Origin: Citrobacter sp. On2M
Lineage (GTDB): Bacteria > Pseudomonadota > Gammaproteobacteria > Enterobacterales > Enterobacteriaceae
Length of the DNA stretch: 64,000 bases
Reading direction: 5' to 3'
Assembly (NCBI RefSeq): GCF_018035235.1
Contig: NZ_WPCV01000004.1
Coordinates: 744,001-808,000 of the forward strand
Positions within the stretch are counted from its first letter, which is position 1, and the number at the start of each line of letters is the position of its first letter. Below are positions 56,761 to 64,000 of this stretch, piece after piece. Under the pieces are notes generated by a model, which saw only the letters and a list, made by a program, of their open reading frames with translations, did no database searches and was not told the origin of the DNA. The translations under genes were made by a program, and so were the position numbers.

Positions 56761-57807
56761 TTAAAAACGGCTATCAACCGCAGAGGCGAGTTTTTCAACC
56801 AGCAGTTCGGTATCCTCCCAGTTCAGGCACGGGTCAGTAATGGACTGACCGTACACCAGCGGCTGGCCGCTAACGATTTTTTGCGTACCTTCACGCAGGA
56901 AACTCTCGGCCATAATCCCGGCAATCGCCGTCGAACCATTACGAATTTGCAGACAGACGTCATCGCATACTTCCAGCTGACGACGATGCTGCTTCTGGCA
57001 ATTGCCGTGACTAAAATCGACCACCAGATGCTCAGGCAGCGAAAATTCGTGCAGCGTATCGCAGGCGGCGGCAATATCTTCCGCATAATAATTCGGTTTT
57101 TTACCGCCGCGCATGATGATATGCCCGTAAGGATTACCGCTGGTCTGGTAAATGGTCATCTGGCCGGTTTTATCCGGTGAGAGGAACATGTGACTGGCGC
57201 GAGAGGCACGAATTGCATCGACGGCGATACGCGTATTGCCATCTGTACCGTTCTTAAAACCGACCGGGCAGGAGAGCGCGGATGCCATCTCGCGGTGGAT
57301 TTGGCTTTCGGTGGTGCGCGCGCCAATGGCTCCCCAACTGATTAAATCGGCAATAAACTGACCGGTCACCATGTCGAGGAATTCTGTTGCCGTCGGTACG
57401 CTTAATTCATTAACCTGCAACAGCAGTTTACGCGCCAGTTCAATGCCGTGATTTACGCGGTAGCTGCCGTTTAAATCCGGATCGGAAATTAAACCTTTCC
57501 AACCCACGACGGTGCGCGGTTTTTCAAAATAGGTGCGCATTACGATTTCCAGACGCGCCTGATGTTTCTCGCGCAGGGCCTGCAAACGCGTCGCGTATTC
57601 CATGGCGGCATCAAGATCGTGAATCGAGCAGGGACCCACGATCACCAGCAAACGCGGGTCTTCACCATTTAAAATTTTTTCTATCCGGCGTCGGGATTCC
57701 GTGACATGACGGGCGACGGAGGACGAAACAGGATACCGTTGCGCAAGCTCTGCTGGAGTGACCAGGTTGTCAATACGCGCAGTACGGAGTTCATCGGTTC
57801 TGTTCAT
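56761..57807 (-). CDS. aroH: DAHP synthase, tryptophan-sensitive
   Basis: The 348-residue class I DAHP synthase joins phosphoenolpyruvate and erythrose 4-phosphate to start the shikimate pathway. Conserved segments are GPCSIHD, MRTYFEKPRTVVGWKGLI, GFKNGTDGNTRIAVDAI, GGKKPNY and VDFSHGNCQKQHRRQ. It matches AroH rather than AroF or AroG along its whole length, and a TrpR operator lies upstream. The gene has its own promoter within the 3' end of ppsR. Confidence 0.96.
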   Translation of the reverse strand: MNRTDELRTARIDNLVTPAELAQRYPVSSSVARHVTESRRRIEKILNGEDPRLLVIVGPCSIHDLDAAMEYATRLQALREKHQARLEIVMRTYFEKPRTVVGWKGLISDPDLNGSYRVNHGIELARKLLLQVNELSVPTATEFLDMVTGQFIADLISWGAIGARTTESQIHREMASALSCPVGFKNGTDGNTRIAVDAIRASRASHMFLSPDKTGQMTIYQTSGNPYGHIIMRGGKKPNYYAEDIAAACDTLHEFSLPEHLVVDFSHGNCQKQHRRQLEVCDDVCLQIRNGSTAIAGIMAESFLREGTQKIVSGQPLVYGQSITDPCLNWEDTELLVEKLASAVDSRF

Positions 57808-57922
57808 TATTTGTCTCAGAAATTTGTTGCTTCAACGGCAGGACTACCGGGAAGTGATGTACATCACAATATCACACTCATCCTGCCTGGTGGCGAGCAT
57901 CATAACAAAAAATCGAACCAAT

Positions 57923-57940
57923 GAACTAGCGTTCTAGTAC
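57923..57940 (-). promoter_or_regulatory. TrpR operator of aroH
   Basis: GTACTAGAACGCTAGTTC (minus strand) is the CTAG-N4-CTAG palindrome of trp operators with matching outer bases. On the minus strand TATGAT, a -10 candidate, follows about 20 bp later, so the operator would cover the -35 region. It overlaps the final codons of ppsR. Confidence 0.85.
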
Positions 57941-58767
57941 ATGCGCCGATTCAGCCCCATAATGTCGAGGATCTTGGTAGCAATCTCTTCTACCGAATAA
58001 TTGGTACTGTTCAGCCATGGGATTTGATTTTTCCGGTATAGCGCTTCTACCTCAGCAACTTCCATCCGGCACTGGCGCAGCGAAGCGTACCGACTGTTCT
58101 CCCGGCGTTCTTCGCGGATTGCCGCCAGGCGCTCTGGGTCGATGGTCAGGCCGAACAATTTATGCTGTAACGGCTTCAGGGACGCTGGCAGTACCAGATT
58201 ATCCATATCATCGGCAATAAAGGGGTAGTTGGCGGCGCGAATACCAAACTGCATCGCCAAGTACAAACTGGTCGGGGTTTTGCCGCAACGGGAAACGCCA
58301 AGCAGGATCACCTGCGCCTGATCGAGGTTGCGCAACGAAATACCATCGTCATGGGCAAGGGTGTAATCAATAGCGGCAATGCGCGCGTCGTATTTGTTGA
58401 GATTACCGGGATTCAGACCGTGGGTGCGATGGGCGATTGGCGTGGGATCGAGCTTCATCTCGTGCTGCAGCGGAGCAACCAACGCCTGCACGATATCCTG
58501 ACAAAACCCCTCGCTTTGCAAAATGATTGAGCGTATTTCTGGCAGGACGATGGAGTAGAACACCAGAGGACGCACGCCAGTTTGTTGGTAGATCGCGTCA
58601 ATCTGGTCTTTTACCGCCCGCGCACGGCTCTCATTTTCCACAAACGGCAGCGTAATGCTGCTGATCGTGACCGGAAATTGCGACATTACCGCGTGGCCCA
58701 ATACCTCGGCGGTGATGGCCGTACCATCAGAAATATAAAATACATGACGATCAACAGCATTATCCAT
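57934..58767 (-). CDS. ppsR: PEP synthase regulatory protein PpsR
   Basis: The 277-residue DUF299 enzyme uses ADP to phosphorylate, and Pi to dephosphorylate, a threonine on PEP synthase, turning PpsA off and on. The P-loop-like motif is [15 protein letters not shown] at about residue 150. ATG 58767 has AGGA eight bases upstream; an ATG nine bases earlier sits directly on that site. It is divergent from its target ppsA. Confidence 0.95.
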   Translation of the reverse strand: MDNAVDRHVFYISDGTAITAEVLGHAVMSQFPVTISSITLPFVENESRARAVKDQIDAIYQQTGVRPLVFYSIVLPEIRSIILQSEGFCQDIVQALVAPLQHEMKLDPTPIAHRTHGLNPGNLNKYDARIAAIDYTLAHDDGISLRNLDQAQVILLGVSRCGKTPTSLYLAMQFGIRAANYPFIADDMDNLVLPASLKPLQHKLFGLTIDPERLAAIREERRENSRYASLRQCRMEVAEVEALYRKNQIPWLNSTNYSVEEIATKILDIMGLNRRMY

Positions 58768-58999
58768 TTTGCTCATCCTGGGCAGACATAATTCTCTGAA
58801 AGCATAAATTAAAATTCGCCAGAAGCGAATATTGCTGCATCTTTTTTATAAAATGAAACGGTATTTTTATATTTAATGAAAAGTACATTTCATTTTTCGG
58901 AACAAATGTTTATACCGGTAGTTTTTGTGGAAATCCCCTGTGGCTCGCGGGTTTGCGCAAATGCGGAAACAATCTGAAAAAATAAAAAATAAAGTTGCT

Positions 59000-59010
59000 T
59001 GAACGATTCA
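59000..59010. promoter_or_regulatory. Candidate Cra site in the ppsR-ppsA spacer
   Basis: TGAACGATTCA is an imperfect palindrome close to the Cra half-site pattern TGAA(A/T)C and lies 85 bp before ppsA. In E. coli Cra activates ppsA. The 327-bp spacer otherwise shows AT-rich divergent promoter DNA. Confidence 0.6.
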
Positions 59011-59094
59011 CCGTTTTTTTCGCTGGAGTAAATATGCAAAGATAATTACGCAAAATTGAGTTTTCTAACCTCGTTCAAATATAAGGATTGTTCG

Positions 59095-61473
59095 ATGTCC
59101 AACAATGGCTCGTCACCGCTGGTGCTTTGGTATAACCAACTCGGCATGAATGATGTAGACAGAGTTGGGGGCAAAAATGCCTCCCTGGGTGAAATGATTA
59201 CTAACCTTTCAGGTATGGGTGTTTCCGTACCGAATGGTTTTGCAACGACCGCCGATGCGTTTAACCAGTTTCTGGACCAAAGCGGTGTAAACCAGCGCAT
59301 TTATGAGCTGCTGGATAAAACGGATATTGACGATGTCACCGAGCTTGCAAAAGCCGGCGCGCAGATCCGCCAGTGGATTATCGACACTCCTTTCCAGCCG
59401 GAGCTGGAAAATGCCGTCCGCGATGCTTACGCGCAGCTGTCAGCGGACGATGCCCATGCATCTTTTGCCGTACGTTCTTCCGCCACCGCAGAAGATATGC
59501 CAGATGCGTCATTTGCCGGGCAGCAGGAAACCTTCCTCAACGTCCAGGGATTTGATGCTGTACTGGTTGCTATCAAACACGTATTTGCCTCGTTGTTTAA
59601 CGACCGTGCGATCTCTTATCGTGTCCATCAGGGTTATGACCATCGTGGCGTAGCGCTCTCTGCGGGTGTGCAGCGGATGGTGCGCTCAGACCTCGCGTCT
59701 TCCGGCGTCATGTTCTCCATCGATACCGAATCCGGTTTCGATCAGGTGGTGTTTATCACGTCTGCATGGGGCCTGGGCGAGATGGTCGTGCAGGGGGCCG
59801 TTAACCCGGATGAATTCTATGTGCACAAACCGACGCTGGCAGCTAATCGTCCGGCTATCGTCCGTCGCACAATGGGTTCGAAAAAAATCCGTATGGTCTA
59901 CGCGCCAACCCAGGAACACGGTAAGCAGGTAACGATTGAAGATGTCCCGCAGGAACAGCGCGACATTTTCTCCCTGACCAATGCTGAAGTGCAGGAACTG
60001 GCGAAGCAGGCGGTACAGATCGAGAAGCACTACGGTCGTCCGATGGACATCGAATGGGCGAAAGACGGTCATACCGGCAAGCTGTTTATTGTGCAGGCGC
60101 GTCCGGAAACCGTGCGTTCTCGTGGCCAGGTGATGGAGCGTTATACGCTGCATGCGCAGGGTAAAATTATTGCTGAAGGTCGTGCCATCGGTCACCGCAT
60201 TGGCGCGGGTCCGGTCAAAGTCATTCAGGACATCAGCGAAATGAACCGTATCGAACCCGGCGATGTGCTGGTGACTGACATGACCGACCCGGATTGGGAA
60301 CCGATCATGAAGAAAGCTGCGGCGATTGTCACCAACCGTGGCGGTCGCACCTGTCACGCGGCGATCATCGCCCGTGAGCTGGGGATCCCGGCAGTGGTTG
60401 GCTGTGGCGATGCTACCGAGCGCATGAAAGACGGTGAGAAGGTTACTGTCTCCTGTGCCGAAGGTGACACCGGTTATGTTTACGCTGACATGCTCGACTT
60501 TAGCGTGAAGAGTTCCAGCGTCGAAACCATGCCGGATCTGCCGTTGAAGGTGATGATGAACGTCGGTAACCCGGACCGCGCTTTCGACTTCGCCTGCCTG
60601 CCAAACGAAGGTGTTGGCCTGGCTCGTCTGGAATTTATCATTAACCGCATGATTGGTGTACACCCTCGCGCGCTGCTGGAGTTCGATGACCAGACGCCTG
60701 AGTTGCAAAACGAAATCCGCGCCATGATGAAAGGTTTCGATTCTCCACGTGAATTCTACGTGGGTCGTCTGACGGAAGGGATCGCGACGCTGGGGGCGGC
60801 GTTTTATCCGAAACGCGTCATCGTGCGTATGTCTGACTTTAAGTCCAACGAATATGCCAACCTCGTCGGCGGTGAGCGTTATGAGCCGCATGAAGAGAAC
60901 CCGATGCTGGGCTTCCGTGGAGCGGGCCGTTACGTTGCTGATAGCTTCCGCGACTGTTTCGCGTTGGAATGTGACGCAGTGAAACGTGTCCGTAACGATA
61001 TGGGCCTGACTAACGTCGAAGTGATGGTACCGTTTGTACGTACCGTTGCCCAGGCGAAAGCGGTGGTGGAAGAGCTGGCACGCCAAGGGCTGAAACGCGG
61101 TGAGAACGGACTGAAGATCATCATGATGTGTGAGATCCCGTCCAACGCCTTGCTGGCCGAGCAGTTCCTCGAGTACTTCGACGGCTTCTCCATCGGCTCA
61201 AACGACATGACGCAGCTGGCGCTGGGTCTGGACCGTGACTCTGGTGTGGTTTCTGAACTGTTTGATGAGCGTAACGACGCGGTGAAAGCTCTGCTGTCGA
61301 TGGCGATTCGCGCAGCCAAGAAACAAGGCAAATACGTGGGTATCTGCGGTCAGGGTCCCTCTGACCACGAAGACTTCGCGGCCTGGCTGATGGAAGAGGG
61401 GATCGACAGTCTGTCGCTGAACCCGGATACCGTCGTGCAGACCTGGCTGAGCCTGGCTGAACTGAACAAGTAA
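59095..61473 (+). CDS. ppsA: Phosphoenolpyruvate synthase
   Basis: The 792-residue enzyme converts pyruvate and ATP to PEP, AMP and phosphate for gluconeogenesis. It has an N-terminal ATP-grasp domain ([20 protein letters not shown]), a phosphohistidine domain with [15 protein letters not shown] (His421 and the PpsR target Thr419), and a C-terminal PEP-binding barrel ([18 protein letters not shown]). ATG 59095 follows TAAGGATTGTTCG and gives the E. coli N-terminus. Confidence 0.97.
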   Translation: MSNNGSSPLVLWYNQLGMNDVDRVGGKNASLGEMITNLSGMGVSVPNGFATTADAFNQFLDQSGVNQRIYELLDKTDIDDVTELAKAGAQIRQWIIDTPFQPELENAVRDAYAQLSADDAHASFAVRSSATAEDMPDASFAGQQETFLNVQGFDAVLVAIKHVFASLFNDRAISYRVHQGYDHRGVALSAGVQRMVRSDLASSGVMFSIDTESGFDQVVFITSAWGLGEMVVQGAVNPDEFYVHKPTLAANRPAIVRRTMGSKKIRMVYAPTQEHGKQVTIEDVPQEQRDIFSLTNAEVQELAKQAVQIEKHYGRPMDIEWAKDGHTGKLFIVQARPETVRSRGQVMERYTLHAQGKIIAEGRAIGHRIGAGPVKVIQDISEMNRIEPGDVLVTDMTDPDWEPIMKKAAAIVTNRGGRTCHAAIIARELGIPAVVGCGDATERMKDGEKVTVSCAEGDTGYVYADMLDFSVKSSSVETMPDLPLKVMMNVGNPDRAFDFACLPNEGVGLARLEFIINRMIGVHPRALLEFDDQTPELQNEIRAMMKGFDSPREFYVGRLTEGIATLGAAFYPKRVIVRMSDFKSNEYANLVGGERYEPHEENPMLGFRGAGRYVADSFRDCFALECDAVKRVRNDMGLTNVEVMVPFVRTVAQAKAVVEELARQGLKRGENGLKIIMMCEIPSNALLAEQFLEYFDGFSIGSNDMTQLALGLDRDSGVVSELFDERNDAVKALLSMAIRAAKKQGKYVGICGQGPSDHEDFAAWLMEEGIDSLSLNPDTVVQTWLSLAELNK

Positions 61474-61479
61474 CATTAT

Positions 61480-61566
61480 GCCGGATGGTGGCGTAAGCGC
61501 GTTATCCGGCCTACGGTGAGTATCATTCGTGGGCCGGATAAGATGCGGTAGCATCGTCATCCGGTA
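61480..61566. repeat. BIME: two REP units in opposite orientation
   Basis: GCCGGATGGTGGCGTAAGCG followed by TTATCCGGCCTACGG is one REP unit. GGGCCGGATAAGATGCGGTA with CATCCGG is the second, inverted. It lies between the convergent ppsA and aroD. Confidence 0.88.
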
Positions 61567-61582
61567 TTTTATCCTTCCACGC

Positions 61583-62341
61583 TTAAGCCTGATGCAATAT
61601 TGTCAGTACAGTGCGCAGATCGGTCACTGCGATTTGCCCCGGAGCAGATGCTTTTTTCACCGCACCGAACGTGGCTGCTGAACCAAAAACCTCGCCAGCT
61701 AAACGAGAAATCACCCCGTTTTTTGCCATCGACATCGTGATAATTGGACGATCGGCATAGCGTTCATGCATTTCCAGCGTCGCGCTGAGCAGCGTCAGCA
61801 CATCCGTTTTGCATTGCGGCATCAGCGCAATTTTGGGGATATCGGCGTCCAGTTCCTGCATTTTACGCAGACGCTGAACAATCTCCTCAGCGGCCGGCGT
61901 TTTATGAAAATCATGATTCGACATAATAACCAGGACTTTTTTGGCGTGAGCTTGCTCAACGGTTGCTTTCACCTGCGCATCACCAGTGAATAGCTCGAGA
62001 TCGATCATATCCACCAGACCACAGTCTATCGCTGCACGGTTTAGTGCGAAATAGTCTTCAGCAGGTAAGGCCTGCTCGCCGCCTTCCTGCGCAGTACGGA
62101 AGGTAAAAAGTAACGGCTTGTCAGGCAGAATCTCGCGGATGGCGCGCGCAGCGTCCAGTACTGCGTCAATGGATGCGACATCGGCAAAATGGTCAACGCG
62201 CCATTCCAGAATATCGAAATCCGCTTCGCGATAGGTCAGCGCTTCACTTTTTACCATTGCGATGTCTTTAGCCATCAGTGAGACAATGATCTTCGGCGCA
62301 CCCTTGCCAATTACGACATTTCTTACAGTTACGGTTTTCAT
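61583..62341 (-). CDS. aroD: 3-dehydroquinate dehydratase, type I
   Basis: The 252-residue enzyme dehydrates 3-dehydroquinate in the shikimate pathway by a Schiff base. The catalytic His is in [10 protein letters not shown] (about His143) and the Schiff-base lysine in [10 protein letters not shown] (about Lys170). It matches E. coli AroD. In K-12 ydiB precedes aroD and several ydi genes separate it from ppsA; here aroD directly follows ppsA. Confidence 0.96.
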   Translation of the reverse strand: MKTVTVRNVVIGKGAPKIIVSLMAKDIAMVKSEALTYREADFDILEWRVDHFADVASIDAVLDAARAIREILPDKPLLFTFRTAQEGGEQALPAEDYFALNRAAIDCGLVDMIDLELFTGDAQVKATVEQAHAKKVLVIMSNHDFHKTPAAEEIVQRLRKMQELDADIPKIALMPQCKTDVLTLLSATLEMHERYADRPIITMSMAKNGVISRLAGEVFGSAATFGAVKKASAPGQIAVTDLRTVLTILHQA

Positions 62342-62510
62342 TGATTACCCTATAAATATTGGCTGATATCTGTCCGTCAGCCCCCTGAGCCTTCAACAAT
62401 ATCACGGTTTTGTGCTTGATATCGAAACCACTTTTTTAATTGGTACAGACCGTTGAATGGTGGGAAAGTTAAGAAAGGAGAGTATGGCGATTAGAAGGGT
62501 ACGAAGGACA

Positions 62511-62616
62511 AAAAAAAAGCCCATCGTGGGAGATGGGCAAAGACTACACACAGCAATTCGTTGTTTCACTCAGGGGATTTCCATGCTTATAAATCAATGT
62601 GTTGATCTAAAGCCAT
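62511..62616 (-). ncRNA. rprA: RprA small RNA
   Basis: The minus strand reads CACATTGATTTATAAGCATG, then GGAAATCCCCTGAGTG, ACAACGAATTGCTGTGTG and the terminator GCCCATCTCCCACGATGGGC with eight T. This is RprA, which base-pairs with the rpoS leader to activate its translation and also acts on csgD and other mRNAs. The 5' end is placed by alignment with the E. coli RNA, giving 106 nt. The 5' stem has changed bases but keeps pairing through a G-U pair. Confidence 0.93.
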
Positions 62617-62645
62617 GGGCTAATAGTAGGCATACGGCTTTTTAA

Positions 62646-62667
62646 CGTCGATCAGATTCATCTCAAT
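62646..62667 (-). promoter_or_regulatory. Probable RcsB site of rprA
   Basis: On the minus strand ATTGAGATGAATCTGATCG lies about 30-50 bases before the RprA 5' end and closely resembles the E. coli rprA RcsB box. The Rcs phosphorelay is the known activator of rprA. Confidence 0.6.
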
Positions 62668-62800
62668 AGTTTAAAAACTGTAAAGAATTTGCGACACAAA
62701 TGAGTGTTTAAAGAAGGGCAACGTTGGGTCTGATTCAGTAAATGGGAGGGATTAATTAGAATTGTTAAACAGTCAGGCAGCTGTGCCGCCTGACGTGGGA

Positions 62801-63910
62801 TTACTTATTGCGTTCTATTTCAGCAATTTCTTCGAGGATTGTATCCGGATCGCTATCCGGCGCAGGGGCTTCGTTTACCCATGCGGAGAACAGACGCCAG
62901 GAAACAGCCAGGACCACCGGGCCGATAAACAGGCCAATCATGCCGAATGCAATTAGTCCACCGATGACCCCTGAGAGAATCAGGATCAATGGTAAATCGG
63001 CACCCATACGAATCAGCATCGGGCGAATCACGTTATCCAGCGTTCCGACCACACCGCTCCACACGAGCAGCACTGTGCCCCAGGTTGAATCGCCCGTCCA
63101 GTACAGCCAGATAATGGCCGGGACCAGCACCGGCAAGGGGCCCAGCTGTACCAGACAAGAGAGGATCATCACCACTGCCAGCAGCGTGGCATACGGCACG
63201 CCGGTTACCGCCAAACCAATACCGCCGAGCACGGCCTGCACCAGTGCGGTGACCACGACGCCTAATGCGACGGCGCGAATGGCCTGTGCTGCCAGCAGAA
63301 TGGCGGCATCGCCGCGTTTGGATGCCAGGCGGCAAGCGAAGTGACGAATACCTAACGCTACCTGTTCACCGCGCCAGTACAGTAGGGCACTGAACAGCAG
63401 CATCAGACCACAGTGCATCATAAAGCGGCCAATATGTGCAGCCTGACCGACGAACCAGGTTGTCGTCGTGCCAATATAAGGACGAACCTTCGCCATGATG
63501 GCCGAGCCGCCCATATCCAGCAGGCTGTGCCATGCGGCATACATTTTGGCGCCGACTAACGGAATACTATTCAGCCACGCCAGATCCGGCAGCGTCATAT
63601 CGCCTGCGGTTACGGCATGGATCAACGGCCCGCTGCCATCCACAATGCTATTAACCAGCAGCGCGATAGGAATGATAAACAACAGTACCAGCAGCAGGGT
63701 CATCACCAGCACGGCCAGCGAGCGACGCCCCCAGAGCAGTTTTTGTAAGCGTAGCAGGATGGGCCAGGTCGCAATGACCACCGTACCTGCCCAGGCAAAA
63801 CCGAGGATAAAGGGTTGAACAATCCAGAGACACGCCACAATCATGATGGCTAAAAACAGCACCGATAGCAGCACTTGTGCAATATCCCTGGGCTGACGGA
63901 AATTTACCAT
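62801..63910 (-). CDS. ydiK: YdiK, AI-2E/PerM-family membrane protein
   Basis: The 369-residue inner-membrane protein has about eight hydrophobic segments and the family signature GLFIGPVVLAVSWRLFSAW near the C-terminus, with VLGGIGLAVTGVPYATLLAV in the middle. Relatives include the reported AI-2 exporter TqsA and Na+/H+ antiporter-like proteins; YdiK's substrate is unknown. It matches E. coli YdiK. The 90 bp upstream to the window edge contain only a short palindrome (63934-63951). Confidence 0.93.
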   Translation of the reverse strand: MVNFRQPRDIAQVLLSVLFLAIMIVACLWIVQPFILGFAWAGTVVIATWPILLRLQKLLWGRRSLAVLVMTLLLVLLFIIPIALLVNSIVDGSGPLIHAVTAGDMTLPDLAWLNSIPLVGAKMYAAWHSLLDMGGSAIMAKVRPYIGTTTTWFVGQAAHIGRFMMHCGLMLLFSALLYWRGEQVALGIRHFACRLASKRGDAAILLAAQAIRAVALGVVVTALVQAVLGGIGLAVTGVPYATLLAVVMILSCLVQLGPLPVLVPAIIWLYWTGDSTWGTVLLVWSGVVGTLDNVIRPMLIRMGADLPLILILSGVIGGLIAFGMIGLFIGPVVLAVSWRLFSAWVNEAPAPDSDPDTILEEIAEIERNK

Positions 63911-64000
63911 AAATACTTTTCACCTTTGTCTTTGCGTCAGAACGTTGACGCGACGTGAACATCTAAATGACACCCTGTAATGATGAGCAATTTCAGCGGT

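Noticed and set aside
59686..61086. 466-codon open frame antisense to ppsA
   Set aside because: It is the mirror of the strongly biased ppsA codons, has no recognisable motif or ribosome site, and its product is rich in His, Arg and Thr in the way shadow frames are.
63934..63951. GCGTCA-N6-TGACGC palindrome upstream of ydiK as a PurR operator
   Set aside because: Aligned on its AACGTT core, the flanking bases do not fit the PurR consensus; it may still be a site for something else.

Overview
The window is chromosomal DNA from a member of the Enterobacteriaceae in the Escherichia/Salmonella/Citrobacter group. Nearly every protein matches an E. coli K-12 gene of the same length from the region around thrS, pheST, ppsA and chb. 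A hemP-hmuRSTUV haem uptake cluster between selO and aroH, which K-12 lacks, together with a Salmonella-like ydiV, makes Citrobacter my best guess. That is an inference from gene content, not a database match.

Layout from left to right: the 5' end of ynjE and the ynjBCD ABC transporter genes, with ydjZ and a frameshifted ydjX (1-5117, minus); xthA; the astCADBE arginine succinyltransferase operon behind a sigma-54 promoter; spy behind a BaeR box; ves and cho convergent; nadE; osmE; the chbBCARFG chitobiose operon with a ChiX small-RNA trap site; katE; cedA; tcyP; LexA-controlled ydjM; a kduD-like dehydrogenase; hxpB, yniB, yniA, pfkB; ydiY; and the 35-residue yniD. From 33080 to about 37740 there is an AT-rich foreign island. 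It holds an IS3-family element, a broken phage tailspike gene, an O-antigen acyltransferase gene stopped by one ochre codon, and a holin-like ORF. It reads as the right end of a serotype-converting prophage lodged next to thrS.

The conserved translation block follows: thrS-infC-rpmI-rplT-pheM-pheS-pheT-ihfA. It carries its known control devices: the thrS anticodon-mimic operator, the AUU start of infC, and the pheM attenuator. An ERIC repeat sits in the pheS leader. Next come btuC-btuE-btuD, nlpC, ydiV and selO. The haem operon hemP-hmuRSTUV (minus) follows under a Fur box. The window ends with aroH (TrpR operator), ppsR and ppsA (divergent, Cra site), a BIME repeat, aroD, the sRNA gene rprA and ydiK.

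The genes group functionally into nitrogen scavenging (ast), envelope stress (spy, rprA), SOS (cho, ydjM), chitin sugar use (chb), iron and haem supply (hmu), vitamin B12 uptake (btu), aromatic synthesis (aroH, aroD) and gluconeogenesis (ppsA, ppsR). The most unusual points are a promoter-terminator leader with a short ORF coupled to ydiY, a 31-codon upstream ORF coupled to ydiV, the single-stop O-acyltransferase beside a deleted tailspike, and the one-base frameshift at the start of ydjX. I found no tRNA, rRNA or CRISPR array, and no clearly new system.
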